Part shown: piece by piece, positions 23,401 through 35,400 of the stretch
How the letters are laid out: the number at the start of each line of letters is the position of its first letter
How positions within the stretch are numbered: position 1 is the first letter of the stretch
NCBI RefSeq assembly: GCF_029227915.1
Contig: NC_079878.1
Span: 9,672,001 to 9,736,000 of the forward strand
Direction: 5' to 3'
Length of the DNA: 64,000 nt
DNA from: Hydractinia symbiolongicarpus
Taxonomy: Eukaryota > Cnidaria > Hydrozoa > Anthoathecata > Hydractiniidae
Position numbers and translations under genes: made by a program
The notes under the pieces: generated by a model
Told to the model about the DNA's origin: nothing
Databases searched by the model: none
What the model saw: only the letters and a program-made list of their open reading frames with translations

Positions 23401-26400
23401 TGTAAGCGATGTGGCGACAATTTGACTGGCATGAAGTATTTCGTCAACAAGAATAAACCAGAAGATGTGCTGTGTCAAGGTTGTTTAGGGCGTAAGCTTA
23501 AGAAAGAAGTCGGTATAGACGAGGAGAGGATACTGGAAGAGATGAAATGGCTACAGGAAAAAGATTTGCTACCAGAGCACATGGTGAATCCTAAAAATCA
23601 ATGGACCTTCGAATAATAAAAACTATCAAAGATTAAAATATTATTTATAGTATGTGCTTTCATATATAGTTCGCTGCGCTTGCTTTTCGTATACTAGACA
23701 AACGCGAGTTTCTTCTAATGTTTACAAGTCAATTTTTGGTTGCTAAGCAACACACCAGATAAAAACCATGTCGATACTTGATAAATAAACACACAACAAG
23801 TGTTGCCATATCTCACTAGATTTACTTTAATTGGATTAGAGATGTGTATCTTTGATTTCTTCTTCCTTGTTGTTTTATACGTACTCCACCTGACAGCTTT
23901 TTTACTATTTATAATCAGGCCAGGATAGTATTATCGCAATACCTCTCCACGACAACAAAAAATTACCTTCTTAGCACAAAATTCTATATATTGTCTCTGG
24001 CTTGCTGTTTGTCTGTCTTTGCGAGTAGCGACAGATGGATTTCCCGCCATGGGCTTGGAATAACAATTTTAAATTCTTGTAAGACGGGCCCATATTATAA
24101 TTAAAGAAGTTTTTGTCAGAATTTTAGGCAGGAAAGACATTATTAGTCTTTCTTTTTTTCAGAATACCAACCCGTTTAAAAGTAATACCTCCATTTTTTT
24201 GTTTTCTCGAACACTAATAACTAATTAGAAATAAAGGCTAACTGTATTTGTATCTTTTTGTTCATTGTTATATTAAAAGAAACTTTTTTGTTAGTGTAAA
24301 CAATTTTACAAGATTTTAGGAGGAATTTATATTTTTTAGTTATTTATGAGAGTCTTCATTTTTTTAGGGTTATTTAAATTTTAGATGTGGTCGCTCTAAT
24401 GAGAGAGACATATGAAGTGGAAGTATGTTAAACAAGACTTTGTGGTTGTGGTTCGTTGCATCATTTTTCAAGGTGGTTTTTCTTAAAGTATTTTGATAGG
24501 ATGGAAGCATGTCTGATGCTTGCACGAGTCATCTGCTCCTTTAATCTCTAACCATATTTTACTTACTGCACATACAAATTCAGTTTTGTTCAAATGATTC
24601 ATGTCACAGCTTGTCCTGAAAATATGAAATTCGTTGCTGAATTTTTAAAAACCTCCAACAATTTTAGTCCATAATACCTAGTTGTCACTATTCCTGATTA
24701 TTTTGCTCCAAAATCACTTAAAATTTAAAATTTTATTGGCACCCTATAAAAATATTAAACATCTGATGACTCGAGCTTTCTTTATCTCGAATCATATTCT
24801 CGGGGCTCTTGAACTTTCTTTAATACTTGCTTACGATCCATTTTTCGTCCCTCCTGAGGCTAACATCTTCGAATAACTCGAACTTTTTGATCCAGAAAGG
24901 AAATCAAATAGATTTTAATATTTTTAGTTTTTATTAACTCTTGATGTAATATAGACAGATAATGTTGTCCAGTTTACAAGGGACTTGCGTGGATTTTTCA
25001 TCGCCAAAATTGCACCTTTTCCCGGTAACTGTTGCTCTTGAAAAATTCATTTAAGACTAAATTACACTTAACGGGAGCTTCGTTTAACTCGAGCATCCGT
25101 TAAATCGAAGTTGCTTGCAGGTTCGAGTTACTGGAAGGTAACTCTAGTTTTAGCTTACTGCGTTCGAGTGTGCAAAAGTTGAAGACTTTATATAAGAAGA
25201 AAAAGTACTTTGCTAATCACTAACATACTGCCTGGCAGTAATTTCCCAGATTTTCTTAATTATCGAGGCAAATTAAACAACCCAGATTGATAAACACTTT
25301 GTTTGACGATAGATATTTAGGAGGTGATGAAGAGAACGAGAAATAGCGTTGAATGGTAAAAATAGAACAATATTAACGATTTAAAAAATATCTATGCAAA
25401 AATTTTTGGCGATGCAAATTTCCAGTACATAATACACGTGCTTTTGCGCGAAATTTTGACACACCCGAATTTTTGAAGTGTAACTCCTAGCGCAATGCTG
25501 AACTCCTGTGCATAAAAAAACTGTCCACACACAACAAATTTTCTTAAGAGATTTCTAATCAAGGTACGAGTCAGAGGTACTTAGAAAATGCTTATAAACA
25601 TTCTCTTTCAATATTACAAATCTTGATGCTTTGCAAAATTTTACTTGATCCCCCTAAAACGTCACCTCAAAAAAAATGATAAACCTCCGAAAATACGAAC
25701 TGAGATGTTCAAAACAAGAAATTGGAAAAACCAGGTCAAAACACTGGTATTTTGAAAAGCAGATTGTATTTACGACGGTCCAAGTATGTGCAAAATTTAC
25801 TTAGTTAGACTTCTTAATTTATGACTTGTCATACTCAACCTCTGTATCAGACAGAGGTTAGATATAAAGGATACAATTAATTGGTATCGATATCGATAGC
25901 CGTCATTATGCCGTACACTCATTTAAGCCCGCCCTTCCTGTCATCCTTACATAACCACTGGAAAACTATCATAGAAATCGTTTAACACCGCCTTGTATTA
26001 ACACCGCGACATCAAAATTAATGCTGATAAAAGACTCAAGCAATATGAACCATTAGGTCAACGGTCGTAACCGGTTGCGTAAATAAAACATGAAAATACA
26101 AATAACAAAAAAAAAAATGACAAGAAAATGAAGATTTCAGATATAATATACACTTGATATAACTCAAAAAACGTATTAAAAACAACAGTTCGTTATTTGT
26201 TCGTTATTGTCGCTATTGTCGATGTGTTTTACAAGTCACAGGGAGGAGGGATAGTAATTAGTTTGTGAAATTGAGGTTTTTGTCATATCGGTAGTTCACT
26301 CTTTGAAAATTGTTAAGATTAAAGAAAACGAGCTAACAAACCTTTCCACTCAGCAGCATATCAGCTGTGAATTCACCTTCATAACATGTATCATCCTCGC

Positions 26401-29400
26401 TTAACAGGATACCTTTACCCTAGAAATATAGAGCGTATAACGGTTACTGAAATAGTGCGATGAACAAGAGATTTTCTGATAAAATTATTGTGCTCTAGAC
26501 ATGAAAATATCTAACCAATTGTATATATATAGAGTACGAAACCGCATGTTTGACTTCCAAGTTTTGTTGCACAAAAATCACTTCACGAAATGGATTCGAA
26601 ACTGTTTTAGTCTAGCACCAGAAAAGAAAAGCAAAAAAAAGTAAACTTTCACACAGAGAAAGATGGTGAATGGACTGTTCCCATTTAATGATAAGAAGTA
26701 AATCGTTAAAATTTACAAGAAGTCGATTTTAAAAGAACTTAAAGGAAGTCGATTGGTAAAGAACTTAAAGCGAGTCGATCTTAAAAGAACTTGAGGCAAG
26801 TCAATTTTGAAAGTACTTACAGCAAGTCGATTTTGGAAGAACTTTCCCTCATAATAAACACCATCAACTGTAACCACAACTCCATAACCTTGTCTTTGAT
26901 CGTTTGACCACATTCCCATGTACTTTTCTCCTCTAATAAAAATTATAATTATGTAGCCTAGCAGCACACAAATTCAACAGCATCTTGTGTAGGAAAAACT
27001 CATCACAGAAATTCCTTTACCAATACTCTATATGCAGCCTTTCTAATTTAAATTTTTTCGCGTTGGCAAAAAAAATGTAGTCGTGAAATTTCGTTTTTAT
27101 GATTCGACTCGGCAATCCACAATTTCACGACGGCGACATGAACTTTTATTTTGGTGTCTAACATCAGAAAATTGCCTTTAAATTCGAGCTTTTATTTTCC
27201 AAGCCAGTTTTTTCACATTTAAACTACTTTAATTCTATTTAGGGGAATAAGCAAAATACTCAGCAACCACTTTATATATGAATTCTTGCATGTAACGAAT
27301 ACTCTTTATCGCTTTTCCATCTGCACTTTCTATATACTTATGATAGATTCAAGCAATTGAAGGATTTTATAAATTGCGAATAAAAATTCGTCTCGGCAAA
27401 ATTTTGAGGACGGGAACTTGTTATACAAATCACCTTGGCAATCACCGTGCGTCGGTTTAAATTTAACAGGCTGCTATGTTACTGAATCGGGTACGTACAA
27501 AATATTTACCTGACAATATAGTCCAGAACACCGTAACCAGATTTCATGTCATTAGCCCAGTCTCCAATATATATTGTATCCAGGCTAGTTTTGTTTTGCG
27601 AGGACTTTAAAGTACCATGACCATGCCGCATGTCGTCTTTAAAGTTGCCAACATATTCATCACCCAGACCATAACTATAAAATGGAGCTTTCGTGAAAGT
27701 TTTAATCTACCCAGATCGATCATCTTATATTCTTACTTGGCAGAACACTTATCCTTTTTCTTTTTTTAAAAAGTTAACTAATGCAGAAGTCTTGCTTGTT
27801 TAGAATTTTATGAAACTTAAAAATTGTTAAACGTATTCATATTAATAAAATTTAAGATTTAAGTGTATGGTCATTTGCAAAAACAAATTATGTACAAAGT
27901 TACCGTCAAGTCTTGACATATAACTTAGAAGAAATAAGGTGATTTTCAAAAAGCAACACGTGATAAACATTAGAGTCGAAATAGATAAAAATAAGCATAT
28001 TGTAAGTATCTATTATTCCTGTAAATGATAAGCATATTTTAAGATTGAAGCAAATTCACCTGACGTAAAAAGGTATACGACTCAATGAAATGTACAAAAA
28101 AAAAATGACAAACTTTGTCTTACCGCATGGTTCCATGGCCACACATATGACCTTCAAACCACTCTCCATCGTATGTCTTTTCATAAGTACCGGTACTACT
28201 TTTTGGCCAAAACATTTGACCATAGCTAGATATGTAAAAGTGAAACACAATCACAATTTGTCTGTGATCAAGATTACTACTCCAATATTACTTATGAAGA
28301 ACATGAAACATTCAGCGTTTGAGTGTATGAGTGTTAGAATACAACTAATTCCCTGTAGGTTGAAAAACTTCAGTAAAATGGACCGATATAGCCTAATACT
28401 GCATAAGTCCCACTGCAAAAATGAACTAACTCCATGGAATACAAGCTAAGATAAAAAATCTGAAAACACGATGAAGCCTCCCTAAAAAAGTCTAATTTGA
28501 ATAAGCGCATTAACTCTCAACCCATTAAAACGACCAAAATCACGATTTTTAAGTTGTAACTTTTGTATTAAAATTGAAAAGGTGCTATGAGTGATTAAAA
28601 ACGCTGACAATGTATAAATAGGTTATGTAATCCTTAATTTTTTAATTCTATAAAGAATGCCACCCCACGTTAAGTAAACCCTCTTCAGATAAACACCCAA
28701 GAATTTCATGGGATTGGTGCATTAGGTACACAAAATTACAATTTATTTTAGAATTTTTAAGACAATGTTTTACTGATTTTATCAAATTAGGTGAGAGGAC
28801 AGCGGTAGGTGGTTTCAGCAGCACTACTTCTCCATATGTATAGATCAGGTAGATAGCATTTAAGATTTGTTAGCTACATTGGTCTGCATTATAAAATAAT
28901 CCACGTCAGGGCCTGTGAAGACCTCAAAATTGAGTTAAAAAGGGTCATCGTGGCGTTAACTTGAGAATTGTAGCTTTCTTTTTTAAAGCAGGGAAATTAT
29001 ACCACATTGCTGATCAAATCACATAATTTAAGTAGTGCGTAAAAAATATGCAAACAATATTCACAAAGAAAAAGCTTACCCATGGAATTGGCCTTTCACA
29101 AATTCACCTTCATAGCACGAGCCGTCGCTCCAAGACATTTTTCCTCTAAAAAACAAGATTATCTAAATTATCGAGTTTTGGATAACAACTTTGAAAAGTT
29201 GTAGTAGACAGTAATCGGCAGATCAAAATAACAGAAACAGGATATAAATAAATTTCTCAACAACAACAGGTACTCTGTTATGAATAAATAAATATAGCTC
29301 TTCCAGGTAAAGCAACAGGACACAAAGGTTAATTAATCTATACTAATGCAACAATATTCATTGTTTCTCAAAGCGTCTTTTAACCGCAGTAGAATCTAAA

Positions 29401-32400
29401 CAACATCTGCACCACAGCACTTCTGCTTGGCATGCTTTACTTTCTATGGGCTTCCATTAGCACGCCTTACTAACACACTAGAAGTTACTACTACATAGCT
29501 ACAACCTCCGATCCCCATGGTCATCTCTGTACAACTGATCTTTTTTCACAATGGCTTATCACAACTTTGTAAACTCTGTAAGCCCTACCGCAAACAAGAT
29601 TGCAGTGACCAATTTCAACAATACCATGTTCTTAATTTAGTTCACAAAACTCCAGTGCCAAGATTATTACTACTTACGTGACTTATATAGACGCATACCA
29701 TTGTTTAAATGCGTTAGGAAAACGACGCCCTACTCCTGTTTTTTTACGCAGCATAGTACCAATCTCTTCAAGTGGCCTGTTACAAACATGAATTGGTCCT
29801 AATAGATACTACAAAAGAACAAGATTGCGTGTCATAATACAATGTTTTAGTGATTTTTTCTTACCTTCCATGAGGTACTCCTGCCATCCACATTCCTTTA
29901 TATGATGCAGTTTTAAATATTGGATGATTTACGTAAGTATACGAAGCTTCACGCGCAACTGCTGCTTTCAATAAACCTGAAGATGCATTTACTGAACCGA
30001 CATCCAAACTAGGGAAAATTAAAAAAGTATTATTTTAAGTGTTCATTGTGCATTTTCTACAACTCTAGTCATGTTTGTGAAATGTTGTGACTGTTTTTCA
30101 ACTATTTCTTGAAAGTGCCAACAAGAATCAACATTGGCCAGTTCTCTGCAGCTGGTAAGCTTTGAAAGAATTATTCTTTCAGGGGTGCATGCTAAGTAAA
30201 TTACATTGAAAATCGAATAGCATTAAGGAATGATCCTCTTGATGGGCGGTAGATGTATGACAAATTAGGAGAGGAAAAAATCAGTAACGTTTAAGATTGT
30301 GAAACCTTAATCCTAAGTGGACTGAGAAGTTGACAAGCATGGATTGCACGACACTTAGATAGAAATGGCTTTCTTAACTTCATATAGTTACAATCTTCAA
30401 AATGTCACCCTATTCTCTACTAACTTATGTCTGGGTTGTATCTCGAAAACATAATTAAAATGAGACAGGATTACAAAATTGTATAATAATTACTTATGCG
30501 ATGAGCACGCCGATAAACACGATGCTATAGCTTGATTTAACTCTGTTAACCATACAACCTAAAAGTGGGAAAACATTACAATAGTCTTGTAGAAGATTTT
30601 ATACATTAAATTAGATTTGTAAGACATTTCAGATCACCCTTTGCAAAACGTACATAATTTTGTGAAATCAGTGGAAAGTCGATGTGACCTTATAGAACTT
30701 CATGAAAATATCAGACCAATTCTAGTGTTTTCTAATTTTGGTTCCTTTGGATGATCTTATTTTAACTTGTTAATAAAGTTTTCTGCTACACAAGCAACAT
30801 AAAACAGTATCTTGCCCTCTGCAGTTTATTTCGTAGTATATTTTTAATGTTAAAAAAAGTTAAAATTACACTAGGAATTTGAAAATGTAAGACTGTTCGG
30901 CCAAACTATTATATTTCTGTAAAAAATTGAAGAATGCTTTAACAATAATCTAACCAAAAATATGGGTTATAATAATTACTAGCCGGTGGCCTGTCCTTAT
31001 TTACCGCATTTTGTTTGTCTTGCTAATTGCGGTACCATTTTGAGGCACAAACAGACAGACAACCATTATTATTAAAGAGAAAGATGATCGAAAAGATCCA
31101 TTGTCACAGGAGACAAGGTTTGGTTACATTTATAGTGTCATGCTATGCTAAGCCACAAAATGCTTGTGGTGAAGTACAGTAATGGTAATCACAGTTATAA
31201 GTCCTCAGAAAATGCCTAATTGGCAAAAATATATTTTTACTGTTGGTTTATGGTTAATTCTGAATATTATGACATTTTTTTTTTTGTTTTTTAAAACTAG
31301 AAGTATGCTCACATTGTTACAACATACAATTAATAGAGATGCATAACATAAAGCTTAGATACATTAAAACTTGGTATACATTTGGCATTAATTTGCATTA
31401 AGCAGATGTGGTAATGGGAGTAACAATTGAACATCCAATGCAGGCGCACTAAATTTTAATTATTTGATGTCTGAAGGTGATTTAACCCAAACACACATTT
31501 CTATAAAAAAATTAGCAAACATTTTTTTTTTCAAAATGACAAACAAAAAAAGTTTATCTATTCGGAATTATTGTATTAATTCTTGCACAAGATGGTGATA
31601 ATCTCCATATTGGCCTTGTTTTGCAAAGAAGATCATAGATTCAAAAATTTCATTTTTTTCAAAATGTCATAATTCACATAAAATCCTCACAAAATTATCT
31701 CATTGATGTTATTACACACATTTCATCAATGAAAAGAGTTAAATAACTGCTAATTTTAATTTTAATGGACCCACAATCATGGTAAATACAGAATGTGCTT
31801 AACTCTGTGCTCAGGAAATTTAACAAAATTTACGCCAGATGGAAACCAACCCTTAGCAGAATTAATTCATAGATAAAGACGAACCTTTCCAGCAGGTGTA
31901 CCAGCAGATAAAACAAAAGATTCTTCAGGAGTTGTAATTTTAATTGCATTTCTAAACGAAATCTTTTTGGTCAAAAACCGATTACTAAGAATGGACAATC
32001 AATCTAAGTTTTATATAAACTACCAAACTAAATACCAGAACCAACAGTACGAATTAACTTTTTTACTTCAGTTGCTTTCTACAAACAGAGTTGTAAAGAA
32101 GTGAGGTTCAATCACTTACTGAGTATGATCTGTGTCAAAAGCAGAATCAGCCCATAACGTAACCAATGGAAAAACTTGAAATGTTCTAGTAAACTAAAGA
32201 AAACATGAAATGTTCTAGGAAACTAAAGAAAACATACTAAATACATCTCCATAATATTTTGTAAATAAATGACTGGTCATGCTAAAAGTTGTGTACTTGC
32301 AGACAATGAGCTATAAAAGTTGCAGCAAAAATGTCAATACATAACCAACGGTCTAACTAAGATTAATCTTTGTGTTAGCATAACTGCACAGATGGAAGTC

Positions 32401-35400
32401 AAGCAGCAATGACTTAAAAGTAGACATCACATACCTGTACATGAACAAAAACATCATTACAAAGGATGTAAGAATGACTTGATAAGCGAGATGCTCTTGA
32501 TAAACTCAATGGATCGTATTTACTTGACTTTAAAACTCTTCTCTGTGGATCCTTCAGTGCTTCCTAAAAAAATGTCTGATAACATGAGATTATTTTTTGA
32601 GTTATTTGTCAGTTGGAGTATGTGCAGCATCTTAATTATCAAACGAGAACAGTAGGTGGGTTTTAAAGTCTTGTTTACATCACTATAGCATGCCTATAAC
32701 ATCTAAATAATTTATCTATTTCTCATTTATAAATGAAAACATAGAAAAATATACAATATTGTATTTTAAAAAGGTCTCAAAAAAAGCAAGATTCTCTGTT
32801 TTATTTTTAACAAAATAATCAATAACCTTGACTTACCGAAATTTTAGCATGGCACTCATGCCAGTATTTGCTTGTTGAAGCAGCTAAAACCATGCGCTTC
32901 ATGTTGACATCTGAAAATTGTAACCATCTTGTTATAACCTCTTTTAAATGTTCTGATTCTGTTTTACTCTAAAAAAAAATTTGCTTTAACCCCACATACT
33001 AGCCTTAGCATTCATCAATTTGTTTAAAAAACATAATAATTTTTAAGTCCAAATAACCAACATTTTCAAGCCCAACCCTAAAAACTTACTTCATTCCAGA
33101 CAATTATAGTTAAAATCTCACTATTTTCTTAAGATGGGTCCACCAAGTTTAAAAAAAGTTTTTGTAAAAAAAAATTGAATTAACTGACATAGTGAGCCAT
33201 TCTTATTTTACCCATTTATCACATGATTATTCAAATATATATTCGCCTCAATAAATATCAACATGCTCTTAGAAAATCTCACATAAAAACCCAGTTGAGA
33301 TTGCAACAAACAAATGTTGACAAAGATAGTACCTGACAATGTCCAGATATTCTCTTTGCAATGTCACAATAAACATGAGATCGCATTAACGGTGCTTTTA
33401 ACAAACTCTCGAATGTGGCTTGTGACTAAAAATAAAGATAGTTTCAAATTAACATAATGTGACATAATAAAATAGAAAAATATAATACATTTTACATATT
33501 TCTCTTGCTTAACTCTGTTAATGCTTGGAAATTAACTTTAAAGTTTATTTGGCATTTATTTAATTATTATTAAAACATTAGAATTTGAGTAGGATTTGAT
33601 TTAGGCCATTAGCACCCCCCAGAATTGTACAGACGTAAAATAATCTGTTGTTCTTCATTTTTTAGGTAAAAATTGGTTATGGAAATATAGTAAAAAATTC
33701 TTTCTGGAAATTTAGATCCAGTTATAAAACATTAAAAAAATTAGGAAAATGAAACTTTGTGGCAAATTTCCATGAAATGTTGTTAAAATGTTTTAAATAA
33801 CATCCTGTAGGCACTTAAGCAGGCTGTTTAAGTCTATGTAGGCACTGCAAATATTTTAAAATTCTTCATAAGTATACATGTTTTTTTTATATAAGCATAA
33901 CGTTAGGCTCAGGGTTAGTGAAAAAATAAGCACATTACAAGCATAACTGGGAGCCCTTGTTGTTTGTGTTTTAAGTAAAAACAGTTAAAAATCTGAAACT
34001 TTGTTCTTTATTTTGGGAAACGGTAACGAAATAAGCATATTCCTAGCATAATTTGAGCATCTTTTGTAATTAATCATAAGCATACCTGAGCCTGATTTCA
34101 AAAATTCATATGCTAATAAAAATAATTATCTATTTTCAGCCTAATATATAATAAAAATTGTAAATAGTTTATAAAATAGTTGACATACAAACTGTATTAT
34201 TTATATGTTATTATTATTATTGTTATTATTACAAGTCTTCAGCCCGTGAAAAACATCCACAGTGTTATCCGTCCTTTATATATTGCATTTTGTGTTTCCC
34301 TAACAGACAGATGCACAAAGAGACAGACAGACAGACAGACAGACAACAGCTATTATTATAGAGATTAGAATATAAAGATAACAAAACTTACAAGAGATAA
34401 AATTTTTTCTAGGTCACTCATTACATCCTTTAGTTTGCTGATGATACTACTAAAAATACATTTTTTGTTAATCATACAAAAGTTATATCGTTCACAATTC
34501 CGAATTTGATTACAAAAAAGGATTTCTGGATGCTGAATAAGAATGAAGGTTTACCTAGTTTGTTTGTTGCAAGCCGTCATATGACCAACAGCTACAGCAT
34601 CACAGTAGCATTGAGAGTATCTAAAAAATTATGTACACAAACTTCAGTCTATGTAATTCAGTATTTTGAAGAGTCAGAAAATAATAGCTGTCACAATTTC
34701 CACACTTATCAAAACAAAACAGAAGTTTTGTAACCCAATTACGCAAAATTCGCTGATGCAGTTTTAACAGAACACATTGGCAAACTCACTACCATGTCAG
34801 CAATTTATGCTTTCACAATTTTATAGTCAAGTGTTTAGCATTCTTACTTAAAACCTTGCATTTAACGTACGGTCTTTTAATTTTAGCGTTATGTTTGTGA
34901 AATGGAAGTTTTTATGTTTTTTGCTACCCCCAAATTAAAATAAACTCAGAAAGAAATAAACCAGCTATGTAAAGGCTTTTTAAATACTGTCAATGATTTA
35001 TTTTATTTATCATTGAAAATTTTTATATCTTTAACGTTTGATAAAATGCAGTTTAAATGCAAACATCTGACACAGAAAAATGAGCAAAAAGTGTTCACCA
35101 TGATTTAATTTAACCAGAAAAACAATTTTTTTTTTCGTTAATATATTTTCGACATCTTGGACAATCTAAGCAATCTCAAAGGCAAGTAATTGCCAGCGAT
35201 CTTGATCTTAAATTTTCAAATAAATTCTATGATTATTAGAAAACTTTTATGGCCACTGAATGTAGTGATAATATTTATTAGATTATAGATTACAGCAAAC
35301 GAAGGGAACATGTAACAAAAATACACAGAAACAACTTTATGAATTATAAGTTCATACAAAAATGTTAGACTAGAATTTCTGTCATTAAAAAGGAGGCAAG

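Larger units (their letters stand above)
20937..26341. other. ALS2 intron 22 (largest, 5.4 kb), host of a nested gene
   Basis: This intron carries the opposite-strand gene at 23128-23616 and a family B repeat near 23985. It also has a degenerate block at about 21055-21240 (GAGCCCGTCCGCCCGCCC followed by TTCGTTAAATGCTGAAAAACGG). The remainder is AT-rich with no other supported feature. Confidence 0.6.

Noticed and set aside
25081-25150. GGTTCGAGTT word suggesting a tRNA T-arm
   Set aside because: No acceptor, D or anticodon stems could be formed around it.
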